DNA of 64,000 nucleotides from Mastigamoeba balamuthi (lineage: Eukaryota; Evosea; Mastigamoebida; Mastigamoebidae). The position numbers and the translations under genes were made by a program. Below are positions 42,817 to 53,616 of this stretch, in pieces. The stretch is from NCBI GenBank assembly GCA_902651635.1, contig CACRSC010000092.1:16846-80845 (forward strand), written 5' to 3'. A model generated the notes under the pieces. The model worked only from the letters and a program-made list of their open reading frames with translations, searched no databases and had not been told where the DNA came from. How positions within the stretch are numbered: position 1 is the first letter of the stretch; every line of letters starts with the position of its first letter.

Positions 42817-44710
42817 ATGGAGACACAGCGGCGCAGATCCGAGGCCCGCTGCAAGGCCGCCGCCCTCGCCCAGGGCCTGCACCCGCGCCTGGGCGCCCTC
42901 AGCCCCCTCTCTGTCCTCGACCCGACGACCCTCGAGCTGCTGGGTCCGCCCTCTCCCTCCTCCCCGTCCCCTGCTTTCTTTTTTTTATTCGAGCATTTTT
43001 GACTTAGTTTTTTCGTCGCGGGGCCGCGGACACACCGCAACGCCCCGCCAACGCCAACGGCCGCAGCGAGGCCGCTGTGGAGCGTGCAGCCGTTCACGCC
43101 CGGGGAGGAGGCCACGAATCGCGTGTGCCCGTGCGCGGCGGCGCGCGCGGTGGCGCTGGGGGCCGTGGGGGCCGCGCTGGCCTGCACGGGGGGCCTCGGG
43201 CTGCTCGTCTGCGCCGCCCTCGCGGGCCCCGCGCTGGCGCTGGCGCCCCGCACGCGCTGCCACCACCGCCTGCTGCTCCCCGCCGTCTTCGCGGCCTGCA
43301 TCGCGCGCTTCGTGGCGTCGATCCACGCCGACGTCGCTGTCATCCGCCAGAGCACTGCTGTCGCCGGTGCGCTCTGCTCGGCTTTCTCGCTCGGCTTTGG
43401 GGCTTCGGGCTTTGCTCCCCCGTTTTCGGCTGCCGCTGCTGCAGTGCCCACGTTGCAGTATGCTCAGCGCTTTTCCAGCGCATTCGTGCGTTTTTCCTCG
43501 GTGCCCGCATTGGTGTTGCTGCCCTCTCGGGCGTCAGCGGTTCATGAGGGGAAAAAGAGACTCGTTGCCCGAAAAAATAACCCGACCAGACTGCACTGAT
43601 GCTCGTGCCCGGGCTGCGCACTTTCTTCCTCCTTCTGTGTGCCTGTCTGTGTGCGTGCGTACGCCGCATTGGCTCAGTTGGACTGCTGGGCATCGAGTTT
43701 TGTCGGCCGCACAGTTCCGCTTCTCTGGTCGCTGAGCTCCGCTGCGCTGCGCAGGGCGCGTTGTCTCGGTGGGGGAGTCGGCGGTCGCCTACGAGCTGCC
43801 GCTGCTGGGCGTGTCGTCGACGACGTTCTCGGCGCCGCTGCTGTTCCCCGTCGTGCGCTCGCGCGAGGAGACGGCGGCGCTGGCGGCCAGCGTGGGCTCC
43901 GAGTTCACGGCGTACGTCTACCAGGGCAGCCCCTTCGTCGCCCACCGCATCAACGGCGCCCTCTGGGTCGCCCCTGCGTTCCTCGTCGTCATGTACCACG
44001 TCTACCGAGCCCTCCCGGCCCTCTGGCACGCCTGCCAGCCCGCGGGCCGCCCGGGCGGCTTCACGCGCGCCGCCGCCGCTGCGCTGCCGCTCGAGCGCTG
44101 GCGGGAGCTCCTCGTCGACTGCGCGCTGTGCGTCGTCGCGCTGCTCGCCCTCGAGGCCGACCAGCGGACGTGCGGCGCCGTCAGGAGCGGCGGGGGCGCG
44201 GGCCGCGTGGGCCCGTGGGTCTTCTGCGTGCCCATGTGCGCCTGGCTGGCCCTGCTCGCCCGCAGGGTCCGCGCCATGTCGCGCTGCTTCGTGCGCAACG
44301 GCGAGCTGCTCGTGCGGCTCGGCAGCGGCGGCGCGGGCGGCGCGGACGGCGCGTGCGTGCAGTTCCGCGGAGAGCTCGACCTGCGCTTCTGCCCGGCGGG
44401 GCCCGCGAGCGCGTCGCTCGTCGTGCAGACGCACCGCAAGGCCGGCGTCGACGACGAGGGCGCGGCCATGTGGGAGAAGGAGGGCAACGCGGTCGAGCTG
44501 CGCGCGGACGTCGCGGTGGCCTGCGACACCGAGTGGGAGCGAGGGACCGCGGTGTTCGAGAGCACGCCGGTGCCCGTGAGGTTCGGCGACCAGCGGCACC
44601 GCGTCTCGTGCGCGATGACGGTGAGCGACGGCAGCGGCAGCGCCTGCTGGACGCTGACTACACACCTGCGCTTCCCCCAGCCAGGCAGAATGGAGTCGTC
44701 AGACTCGTGA
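42817..44710 (+). CDS. Multipass membrane protein with C-terminal beta-rich domain
   Basis: Three exons. Exon 1 is METQRRRSEARCKAAALAQG to LELL. Exon 2 (GT-AG, from around 43080) carries LWSVQPFTPGEEATNRVC and two membrane segments (VALGAVGAALACTGGLGLLV and LLLPAVFAACIARFVASIH). Exon 3 begins GRVVSVGESAVAYELPLLG and contains further hydrophobic stretches: GALWVAPAFLVVMYHVY, LLVDCALCVVALLALE, and WVFCVPMCAWLALLARRV. The C-terminal ~130 residues are beta-rich and polar (VQFRGELDLRFCPAGPAS, then ELRADVAVACDTEWERG). Roughly five to six segments in total. It resembles a small membrane protein with a large soluble domain but I cannot place the family. Confidence 0.5.
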
Positions 44711-44965
44711 CAGAGTAAAGTGAACGTATCAATTGCGGCGTCGATCCATCCTTCACCTTTAGCATGGCCTGCGCTTCTCGACGTATAGCATCATGGGAGA
44801 CACTTGCAGAGACATTGTTTCCTGCCATTCAATTAACACGATCTGTCCAGCAGGCACCACCAAATCCGAGAATCTCGGCATCCCGATTCTCTGGCAGGGG
44901 AAGTAACAAGTGATTCATTTCTGCCCGAAATTTCGAGGAAGATCTGTGTTCAGGCTCCTGCGCCA

Positions 44966-47626
44966 ATGGAGACGGCGCACACGTCGCGCAAGCGGCCCAA
45001 GGCTCCTCCTCTCACGCCGGCGCAAGGCGAGGAGAAGAGGAGTCGCCGGAGCAAGGGTGCGCCCCGCCTCCCGGCCAGCGGCCCCAGCAACTGTCTCTGT
45101 GGCGCACGTGTCCTGCCCAGCGCGGCCAAGGCACAGGCCAGGCCCAGCATCGCTTTTGTTGAGCGCCAGCTGCAGCTGCCGATGCCAGTTGCCCCCGACG
45201 CGGCGCCGTGCTCCACGTTATGGCCTCTCGAAGGCCCACAACCGATCGAGGAGGCTGTTGAGGCGGTGCTCCGAGAGATAACCCTCGAGGGCGTCGGGTA
45301 TCCCTCATCACTCGATGTCCAAGCTGGGGCTGGCAAAGCCCAGAAAGCGGTCCTCGGGCGGTTCTATAAGGGCGTCCCACTGCCCTTTGTGCACAACCCC
45401 CGCGTCCTGTCGCTGCCGCTGCTGGGTCTGGGCGGGGACAAGGCCATTCAGACCAGCAGCGGCTGCGTTGCCCTGAGCAGCCTGGTCCGTGACGGGATGG
45501 TCACGAGCCTCGTCGGCATGCCTGGAGTGGGCAAGACGGCCACCGCGGTCAGTCTGGCGCGCGACTGCGGTGTCTACGTGCTCTACTTCTGCTGCTCGTC
45601 GGCGCACAGCGTGGACTCTGTCAGCGACTTCGGGACGGACGCGGGCTTCGTGCAGATGGCCAGGGACCTGGAAGCCTGCTTCTCCAACTCCGAGCCCAGG
45701 AGCCCGTCGACCCCGTTGGAGTTCGTCATGCGAGACCGGGCAGCGAAGACGAGCTGCGAGAGCCGCGTGGTCATAGAGGTCATCTCGCGGCTGCTGTTTC
45801 TGCTGCGCCTGCTCCGAGACAACCCCAGGCTCAGCTCGTTCGACCACCTGCTGGCTCAGGTCAGGGCTCCACAGACAGGCTACGTGGGCCAAGACCGTGC
45901 AGTCCAGCTGCTCAAAAGCACGCCCCCCGAGTCGCTGAACGACATGCTCAAGACCACGCGGGCTATGATCGCCAAGATTGTGCCCGGTGTCTCGATTGCC
46001 GCCGTGTTTGACGAGTTTCAGGTCTGCTTCTCTGAGATCCTTCCCAAGCACTTCATCAGCAACGGATCCGCCCACCTGGACCCCCAGGAGTTGTTCGCAA
46101 ACGAGCCGCGCAAGGGAAGCCTTGTCCTCAACCCGGAGTACGCGCGGTCTTTCGGCAGCATTGCGGTGTTTGTCTTTGCCAGCATCCGGCTGTGCCTGTT
46201 TGCCATGGGAACCACCACCACGATCGCCATGCACAATCAGGTGCGGTCGTCACCGTCAAACAAGGAGGCGCCTCCCCACCTCCGCACCTACGAGCGAATC
46301 ACGAGCTTCGAACTCTGCCGAGATCCGCGTTCCTGCATCGCGTCGTACGTGGGAATTGAGGATGTTTCGGACAGCGATCTCGACCTCATCCCCCCAGAGG
46401 CCATCGAAGCCGCGGTCAAAGACAGCACAGTCGCGAATAAGCTCAGGGCTGCTGTCTGGCTCGACACCGATATCGCTAGTGCGCCAGCAGAGAGGCTGTG
46501 GAAACTACTGCAGGGCCGCTACCGCTGTGTGCTCAGTGTCGTGTGCAAGCTCATGCAGCTGGGTGACGACTGCCGGCAGTCCAAGGCAGCAACCCTCAAA
46601 CTAGCCATATGCATTGCACTTTCGCGGGCGTCGAGGTCGCTCGAGCAGCCGCTCCGAGCTGCTATCGACCAAGACAAGTCCCGCGGACTGTATGGCATTC
46701 TCGCGCACCTGTTTGTCGTTGCCGAGCAATCAGAAGATGGACTCGAGCCCGTTGTGATCTCGCAGACGTCGTACGATCTCGTCAACCTGTCGATGTGCTC
46801 CCTCATCTCGTGCGGCTCGGACTTCGCATACCAGTTGTGTGAGCCGCTCGTTGTACACGTTCTGCGCCGCATTTTCTCTGCTGACGAACAGCTCACGCTC
46901 TTTTCGAGGGAGTTGTGTCGTTTCCTGGAGCTATCCGGACCGAAAGACGCTGTGAAGGGGAAGACTCTCTTCGATAAGGTGTGTGCTGCTGCTCTCAGTG
47001 TGTGGGCGACGAAGCGAATGACGCTGGCGACGTTACCCTGGGTGTGTGGTCCGTACAACCGCATATCCAAGAGCGCAAAGGCACAGACACGGCCCCAGTT
47101 TCCCCAGTGGTTGAGCGAAGTGTCTCTTGTGTCGAAGGGCGGTGACAACTCTGGACTCAGTGATATCGACTTCGTGTGCGAGCCTGTTCTCAACGTCTTC
47201 CACAGCTTTCAGGACATCCACCACACGGGCAGAGTGTGGCTCGGCATGACCACTAAGGGCGAGATTGCTTTGATGATTATGGACGTGAAGCAATTCGCGA
47301 AGTGCTTATGGAGGCCGGACGTCCACAACAGCAATCTTCAGACTACGGACCCCCTCAGCCTCTTTGGAGAGCAGGATCGAAGGCGCTGGGCGAACTCCGG
47401 TAGCTTTCCGGCTTACGTTCTGAGCATCCTATTCGAACTGCCTGGACTCGCCAGTGCAAATGTGACAAACCGATTCTATGTTGAGAGAGGCAGTGGGACA
47501 GGAGCTCAGAGCCGCGTTGTGGTCGTGGTTGACCGTCACAACCTCGAAGAGTTCCTGCCAGATGGTCTCGTCGACGGTCTTGACCTAGCACGCCTCCGCG
47601 GCATTCTGCGCTGGCTCAGCAGTTGA
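44966..47626 (+). CDS. Crinkler/RHS-like P-loop ATPase protein
   Basis: Single exon, 886 aa. Lys/Arg-rich N-terminus (SRKRPKAPP, EEKRSRRSKGAP) with no signal peptide, then a P-loop at ~185-193 (GMPGVGKTATAVSLARD) and a Walker-B-like VSIAAVFDEFQ (~345). A long helical middle region follows. Near residues 735-775 there is DIDFVCEPVLNVFHSF, then VWLGMTTKGEIALMIMDVKQF, where spaced acidic residues and a Lys recall a PD-(D/E)xK nuclease fold. A single-exon, P-loop plus possible nuclease architecture is that of Crinkler/RHS-type proteins known from oomycetes, fungi and other protists, which can act in inter-organism conflict or on host nuclei. The lack of introns and a GC content near the neighbours' suggest an expanded family member or transfer. 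Crinkler header and activity are not demonstrated; the assignment rests on architecture. Confidence 0.45.
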   Translation: METAHTSRKRPKAPPLTPAQGEEKRSRRSKGAPRLPASGPSNCLCGARVLPSAAKAQARPSIAFVERQLQLPMPVAPDAAPCSTLWPLEGPQPIEEAVEAVLREITLEGVGYPSSLDVQAGAGKAQKAVLGRFYKGVPLPFVHNPRVLSLPLLGLGGDKAIQTSSGCVALSSLVRDGMVTSLVGMPGVGKTATAVSLARDCGVYVLYFCCSSAHSVDSVSDFGTDAGFVQMARDLEACFSNSEPRSPSTPLEFVMRDRAAKTSCESRVVIEVISRLLFLLRLLRDNPRLSSFDHLLAQVRAPQTGYVGQDRAVQLLKSTPPESLNDMLKTTRAMIAKIVPGVSIAAVFDEFQVCFSEILPKHFISNGSAHLDPQELFANEPRKGSLVLNPEYARSFGSIAVFVFASIRLCLFAMGTTTTIAMHNQVRSSPSNKEAPPHLRTYERITSFELCRDPRSCIASYVGIEDVSDSDLDLIPPEAIEAAVKDSTVANKLRAAVWLDTDIASAPAERLWKLLQGRYRCVLSVVCKLMQLGDDCRQSKAATLKLAICIALSRASRSLEQPLRAAIDQDKSRGLYGILAHLFVVAEQSEDGLEPVVISQTSYDLVNLSMCSLISCGSDFAYQLCEPLVVHVLRRIFSADEQLTLFSRELCRFLELSGPKDAVKGKTLFDKVCAAALSVWATKRMTLATLPWVCGPYNRISKSAKAQTRPQFPQWLSEVSLVSKGGDNSGLSDIDFVCEPVLNVFHSFQDIHHTGRVWLGMTTKGEIALMIMDVKQFAKCLWRPDVHNSNLQTTDPLSLFGEQDRRRWANSGSFPAYVLSILFELPGLASANVTNRFYVERGSGTGAQSRVVVVVDRHNLEEFLPDGLVDGLDLARLRGILRWLSS

Positions 47627-48078
47627 CATCGAACCGTCACATTCCCCGATATCTTTGTTTCCGGATACGAGATCAAGTACATGCTCAAAGATTCGCAGTA
47701 GGGCAGAGGAGGAGTCGGCACAGCATATGCCTTGTGCCTAACATTCCCAGTTCGTTTGATGCTCAAATTGCAATGCAACTGCTGAAATAAGGGCTATTAC
47801 AGTGCTTTCTGGATTCTGACTACATACCTGTGCATCCCTTAGTGGGCAGATTGACACAAATGGTTGTTTGTCTATCAGGTTAACATTTCTTCCAAGACTG
47901 GATAGGGCACCTTTTCAATTGGTACTTATCCCAGGGACTCGAAGAGGATTTGAGGAGCTCTTCAAGGCACCGAGCCTGTGCCTGCAAGCTGGAGATCCGT
48001 AGTAAAGAAATGCAATTTTGCCTCACACAGGCAGCAAAAGTAAACTCCTGAGTCGGTGTCTTTTGCCGTGACTGGGAG
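47627..48078. other. Intergenic region, AT-richer
   Basis: 450 bp between convergent genes (44966 gene plus, 48079 gene minus). It is AT-richer than both flanks. No gene is recognised. Confidence 0.45.
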
Positions 48079-49590
48079 CTATCTGTACAACTTCCATGGA
48101 ACGAAGGATGCACTAACAGTCCGCATGCTCCTTTGGAGAGCGATAATGCCCCGGCTCCTTGACGTGCTTGTGTCCTCGTAGAGCCTCCACGAGTGCACTG
48201 TGTGGCCACTCCAGTCATTGCATAGGAGCCACAGGTGCCCATCCTCGCACTGCTTCAGCAGAAACATGAAGCAACCAGTGTCTGTAGCGCACATCCTCCT
48301 GAGGCTCTTGGGGTCATTGCCGTTATAGGGCTCGGGCAGCGGCGAGACCTCCAGTGTGAACGGGTCCACATTCAGGTGCCCCCAGAGCTCCTGAGAACCG
48401 TACACCTCCTGCCCTCCAACGAGCAGTGTTTTGCTGAGCTGTGCAACCTCCTCGAGGCTGTCCGTGACGGTTACCCCGCAGGCCTCAATGGCCTCAAGGA
48501 GAGCGTAGACTTCATCATCACTCGCCTCTACCTGAAGCCTTGCCTGCTCCACCATCCCAGTGGCAACCTCAATCCGCATCAGCGACCCTTGACGATCACT
48601 CACAGACCAGAGGAAGACGCTGCTGCCGGAGTATGACCAAAGGCACTTCCAGACGTGCCCACTGACCGCCGGAAGTGCACGCTCAAACGCTGGTCCATTG
48701 GTGAGCCTCCCAACGCCAATTACCACCAGCCAATACCGCTTGTGATTCTCGTCATCAGGGCGGTTCAGCAATGCCGCAAGCCTCTGGGAGGTCTCGTGGA
48801 AGCAGCACAGCAGCGAGTCGGTCCTGAGCGACAGCGAGTTGAAGAGCTCCCCAGAGCGTGAGTCATAGAGGTACAGCGACTCCCAGAGTAGTATCCTCTT
48901 TGGCAGAGAAGCACCTTCGAGCACAGCCTTCATGGGCACCGCAAGAATAACAGTGCTGCTCATGTGCGCAGCGTCCGCAACAGAGAACCGAGCCAGCGAG
49001 TTTGGAAGGCCAGGGAGCAGTTGGGGAGCCTCGACCTCTGCAACTCCAAAGCCAGGCCGCACCAGCACCACTCTGGTGGTGATCCTCGAGCCGTCCTCCA
49101 GCCTTGGCGTTCTGCTGACCACAGCGACAAAGGCAGCGGGGGGCGCAAGGTACGAGCACACAAACTCGCGGCAAAAGAGAGGGCCGAGCAGCTGCACGGG
49201 GCTTGCACTCCCCACCCGCGGGTGCATGCACAGTGCGATGCACAGCGACGCTTCCTGCAGCCACGTGGGGTGCTGCTGCTCGGGAAGGAGCGCAGAGGGC
49301 AGCAGAGACTGCCACCGCCACCTGTTCCTCCAGAGGTGCAGCCACAGGCGCTCCTTGTCCTGGCCCATCTGCTCCTGGACAGCAGGAAACCCGAAGAGCC
49401 CGCACAGTGCAATGGCAGTGGCTGTGCTGCACGCAGGCGACGAGAACCAGGGGCGCGAGGAGATCGGGAAGTCCTCGAGAGAGGGGGACTTGTCATTTGC
49501 GAGCTCGCGCAGAGCTCTGAGTACGACGAGCACATCAGTTCCCTGCGGCAGTGCTGCGTGGAATGCCGCCATCGGAAGGGCCGTCGCCAT
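48079..49590 (-). CDS. Lineage-specific family protein, copy 2 (intact)
   Basis: Single exon, 503 aa, starting MATALPMAAFHAALPQGTD. It shares with copy 1 the block order ERLWLHLWRNRWRW, MHPRVGSASPVQLLGPLF, REFVCSYLAPPAAFVA, LYLYDSRSGELFNSLSLR, and DGHLWLLCNDWSGHTVHSWR. The first ~165 codons are nearly identical to copy 3 at 50044-51020, so that pair is the more recent duplication. Function not identified. The upstream flank (49620-49680) is AT-rich with a GATATCAAGATTTTTCC element. Confidence 0.6.
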   Translation of the reverse strand: MATALPMAAFHAALPQGTDVLVVLRALRELANDKSPSLEDFPISSRPWFSSPACSTATAIALCGLFGFPAVQEQMGQDKERLWLHLWRNRWRWQSLLPSALLPEQQHPTWLQEASLCIALCMHPRVGSASPVQLLGPLFCREFVCSYLAPPAAFVAVVSRTPRLEDGSRITTRVVLVRPGFGVAEVEAPQLLPGLPNSLARFSVADAAHMSSTVILAVPMKAVLEGASLPKRILLWESLYLYDSRSGELFNSLSLRTDSLLCCFHETSQRLAALLNRPDDENHKRYWLVVIGVGRLTNGPAFERALPAVSGHVWKCLWSYSGSSVFLWSVSDRQGSLMRIEVATGMVEQARLQVEASDDEVYALLEAIEACGVTVTDSLEEVAQLSKTLLVGGQEVYGSQELWGHLNVDPFTLEVSPLPEPYNGNDPKSLRRMCATDTGCFMFLLKQCEDGHLWLLCNDWSGHTVHSWRLYEDTSTSRSRGIIALQRSMRTVSASFVPWKLYR

Positions 49591-49674
49591 CGAGAGGAAG
49601 TTGGGCGCGCGGTGAACGTGTATACGTTATCACAAATTTGATTGATAAGGATATCAAGATTTTTCCGGGTCCTG

Positions 49675-49905
49675 ACATCTGTCAGCGTGGGGTCAGTCGT
49701 GTGGACGGTGGTGACGGTAGGGTGGATGGCCGAGGCCACCAGCTCTGCTGTAACTTGCGCGAGACCACCCAGATCGTGTACGTGCAGCTCGGCCAGCCCG
49801 CACAGGACCTGTGCGCCAGCGACGAGGCCCACGAGCCGCGCGAGGCCCTCGGGAGCCCGCAGCAGCGGCGAGTGCAGCATCAAGCGCAGCTCGCACGGGC
49901 ACCAG
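49675..49905 (-). pseudogene. Relic of the F-box/repeat gene C-terminus
   Basis: Encodes, without its own start, CELRLMLHSPLLRAPEGLAR, then GLAELHVHDLGG, and TAELVASAIHPTVTTVHT, matching the C-terminal part of the 51491-53374 gene (CELRLMLHSSLPRAPEGLAG, TAELVAAAIPPTVAAVHT). The relic lacks ~20 residues in the middle and the end is diverged. It lies between family copies 2 and 3, so it was duplicated with or into that array. Confidence 0.7.
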
Positions 49906-50043
49906 GCGGTGAGCGTCGGTAGCATCTGTACTGTACATTGACGACACACCTGTGCATCTCTCAACCGGTGAGTACGGAATTGGGAATCATTGTGTCAATC
50001 AAATGCAATCAGTACTCGAGAGCGCACCTCTCACAATGATTCC

Positions 50044-51020
50044 TCATCCCCGCATGCTCCTTTGGAGAGAGATGATTCCCCTGCTCCTTGATGCGCTCGT
50101 GTCCTCGTAGAGCCTCCATGTGTGAACTGTGTGGCCCACCACACAATACCGCTTGTGATTCTCACCATCGGGGTAGTGTACTAATGCCACAAGCCTCTGG
50201 GAGGTCTCGTGGAAGCAGCACAGCAGTGAGTCGGCCCTGAGCGACAGCGAGTTGAAGAGCTCCCCAGATCGTGAGTCATAGAGGTACAGCGACTCCCAGT
50301 GGATTAACCTCTTTATCCTCATTCCTTTTGGAAGTGAAGCGCCGAAGAGCACAGCCTTCCTAGGAACCCCAAGCACAACAGTGCTGCTACTCGGATACTC
50401 AGCGTCCGCAACAGAGAACCGCACAAACGAGTGGGCAGGCCAGGGTGCAGGTGGGGAGCCTCGACCTCTGCAACTCCAAAGCCAGGCCGCACCAGCACCA
50501 CTCTGGTGGTGATCCTCGAGCCGTACTCCAGCCTGGGCGTTCTGCTGACCACAGCGACAAAGGCAGCGGGGGGCGCGAGGTACGAGCACACAAACTCGCG
50601 GCAGAAGAGAGGACCGAGCAGCTGCATAGGGCTCGCACTCCCCACCCGCGGGTGCATGCCCAGCACGAAGCACAGCGATGCCTCCTGCAGCCACGTGGGG
50701 CGCTGCTGCTCGGGGAGGAGCGCAGAGGGCAGCAGAGACTGCCACCGCCACCTGTTGGACCAGAGGTGCAGCCACAGGCGCTCCTTATACTGGTCCCTCT
50801 GATCCTCGCCAGTGGGGCACCCGAAGAGCCTGCACAGCGCGACGGCGGTGGCTGCGCTGCACGCGGGAGATGAGAACCAGGGGCGCGAGGAGATCGGGAA
50901 GTCCTCGAGAGAGGAGGACTGATCTCCCACGAGCTCGCGCAGAGCGCTGAGTACGACGAGCACATCAGTTCCCTGCGGCAGTGCCGCGTGGAAGACCGCC
51001 ATGGGAACTGCAACCGCCAT
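50044..51020 (-). pseudogene. Lineage-specific family protein, copy 3 (frameshifted and internally deleted)
   Basis: Starts MAVAVPMAVFHAALPQGTD and follows copy 2 closely up to about residue 190 (APHLHPGLP), where the frame changes near 50435. The homologous sequence continues in another frame (RFSVADAEYPSSSTVVLGVP, LYLYDSRSGELFNSLSLRA). After KRY the next residues are CVVGHTVHTWRLYEDTSASR; in copy 2 about 150 codons separate these points, so a large internal segment has been lost. The end is shortened (LQRSMRG then stop). This is a recently broken duplicate of copy 2. Confidence 0.75.
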
Positions 51021-51490
51021 CGAGGGGTGTTGGGTGCGCGGTGGAAATGCTGCCACTGAATCGATTGATACCCGAGATATCTGCGGGTTGATTCCTCGCT
51101 CCTAATTCCAGACCTGGTCCGCTCCATGTTCTTTCCAGCTTCACCGCGACCCGGTGGTGTCTGGGAGCAGGATGCGCAACGCCCCCGGGATCGGGGCGGG
51201 AGGATGCTGGCACTTCTGTGCGCAGTTTCGTGGCTGTGGCCTCGGCCTCGGGCTCGGCGCGGCGCAGAGCCACGAGATTCACGACGGTTCTGTTCTGAGT
51301 TGTGCGCCTCGGTGTAATCTGTTCCGCCGTCGCTCTCCCTCACACTTGCTCAACCTCCAGAAAGGCGGCACATCGGCGCGGCAGAGGGATGTCAATTGCC
51401 TTGCGGTGTCGTTGCAAGGGCAGCTCCTGTTCTTGGCGGCGCATTGGCAGCTCACGCGAACATCGTTGATACCCATGTGCACCTCGCTCA
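51021..51490. other. Intergenic region
   Basis: 470 bp between the start of broken copy 3 and the stop of the F-box gene. Positions 51055-51110 hold an AT-rich element (GATACCCGAGATATC). No gene is recognised. Confidence 0.4.
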
Positions 51491-53374
51491 TCAGCAGCGC
51501 AGGGCGACCGAGGGGAGGGAGGCCCTGACGCACTCCGCCAGCGCGGGGCAGGTCGTGTGTACGGCGGCGACGGTGGGGGGGATGGCCGCGGCCACCAGCT
51601 CCGCTGTCTTGCGCGAGACCTGCGCGTGCACGTGCAGCTCCGCTAGTCCGCGCGCCCCCGCGAGCATCGGGGCCACGGCCCTCACTAGCCACGCGGGCGC
51701 CTCCTCCCCCCAGGGCTCGCCGACGTGCAGGACCCGCGCGCCCGCGACGAGGCCCGCGAGCCCCGCGAGGCCCTCGGGCGCCCGCGGCAGCGACGAGTGC
51801 AGCATCAAGCGCAGCTCGCACGCGGGCGCCAGGCCCAGCGCGGCCCAGCCCCGCCCCTGCGCGGCGGCCGCCGTCGCCAGCAGACACTCGACGTCGGCGC
51901 AGAGCGTCACGTGGCCCAGGGCCTTGGCCCGCGCCGCGAGGCCCGCGAGGCCGTCGAGCACTGCGGGGTCCTCGGGGCTCCAGAGGTACAGCTCGCGCAG
52001 GCGCTCGCAGCGCACGGCCGCCAGGTCCAGCACGTTGTCGCCCGAGCTCTCGAGGCACTCGAGCGACGCGCAGAGCGGCGCGGAGAGCAGCGGCGCCAGC
52101 ACGGGGCCCGCGTCGCCGTGGATCGAGAGCTTCACGAGCCGGGCGGGCGAGCGCGACATGGCGAGGGCGAATGCAGCGCCCTCGCCCGCGGTGATGCCCG
52201 ACGAGTCGATCGAGAGCTCGCGGAGGCGCGGGAGGGCCGCGACGGCCTCGCAGAGGTCCGCGCGGGCCGCGGAGCCGAAGTGCAGCGCAATGCCCTCGAG
52301 CGTCCGCGAGCTGGCCTCGACGAGGCCCCGCAGGTCCTCGGCCCCGCAGACCACCGACACGTTGCGCAGCGAGCTCGCGATCGGAACCGATGCGAGCGCG
52401 TGGTAGTAGTCCGCGAGAAGCGCTCGCAGACACGGCAGCGACGCGACGAGCGCAGAGTCGGCGTGCGACGCGCAGAGCGTCTCCAGCCGCGGGCAGTGCC
52501 TCGAGAGGAACGCCCCCAGCGTGCCGCAGTGCCCCTCGAGCGACCGCAACACTCGGAGGGCGGGCAGCAGCGCGCGTTCCGCGGACTCTGGAGACTCCGC
52601 GGACTTGGCCTCGGAGACAGAGAACTCCTTGACGAAGAGACTCGCGCGTGCGGAGCTGAGGTCCAGCTCTTCGAGACGGGCGAGAGGGCCGCGCTCGCGG
52701 GCGCACTGGGCGAGGCCCGAGACCAGGGCGTCGCACCTGTCGGAGCGCAGGCAGAGGCGGCGCAGGCGGTGGCCCGTGGCGGAGTTGCCGAGCGTCCGCA
52801 GCGCCCTGGCGCACTCCTCAGTGTCCCCGCACGACGCCTGCACGTCCTCGAGGGCCGGCAGCCCCGCCAGCAGCGTCACCGCCCTCGGCGCCAGCGCGAC
52901 TGCGAGCACCCGCCTTAACGTTGAGAGATATTTCCGCATCGTTACGTAGCAGATACGCGCGCGATGTGGTCGCGAGATCCGCGGATCTGCGAGATATTCC
53001 ACTCGAATCTAACTGAGCGCTCGGTGCGCACCGTCGCAGACGAACGTCCGCAGCGTCTGGGCGCAGGCGGCGCCCAGCGCGACCGCCGCCCTCGTGGACA
53101 GGGCCCTGGCACCCGCGAGGGCCGTGGGGTCGGCCCTGAGGTGGAGGGCGCCGAGCAGGGCGGCAGCGGGGGCCGCGGCGAGGGAGCGGACGGCGGCGTC
53201 CGAGGCCCCGCAGGCGACGCGCTGCCACGCGGGTGCGGCGCTCGCCAGGCACGCGGCGCGCGCGGCGCGGCTGGCGCGGCTGAGGCGGCCCAGGGAGCGG
53301 GCGTCGAGGTGGGCCAGGACGAGGCGCAGGGCGTCGTGCGTCAGAGCCTCGAACGGGTCGGTCCGCTGCTGCAT
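51491..53374 (-). CDS. F-box / leucine-rich-like repeat protein
   Basis: Two exons. Exon 1 starts MQQRTDPFEALTHDALRLVL with an F-box-like segment (residues 6-45: LTHDALRLVLAHLDARSLGR, LSRASRAARAACL), and ends FVCDGAHRALS. A GT-AG intron near 52918-53020 (AT-rich class) leads to exon 2, beginning RVLAVALAPRAVTLLAGLP. The body has repeated Leu-rich units (LRRLCLRSDRCDALVSGLA, LARLEELDLSSARASLF, LRELSIDSSGITAGEGAAF, LYLWSPEDPAVLDGLAGL), consistent with leucine-rich repeats. F-box plus LRR proteins are substrate adaptors of SCF ubiquitin ligases; the F-box is degenerate, so the role is likely but inferred. A relic of its C-terminal part lies at 49675-49905. Confidence 0.65.
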
Positions 53375-53616
53375 TGGGGGCCGAGATATTTTGCTGATGT
53401 CACTGCCTGCGAGATTCATGCCCCTCCTTTGTCGCGAGTGTGTGGGAGCTGCGCGGTGGTGGTGCAGAATCTCGCACAGGGGCCACGCCATGCATGCTCG
53501 CGTGGCCATGCACCGTCGCCGACGCCGGCGGGTTGAGAGAAGATAGAGCAATCTCGGGGCATGGCAGATATCGCGCGAGATATTCTCTACCGTGTCACTG
53601 AGAGCACTGCATACGA

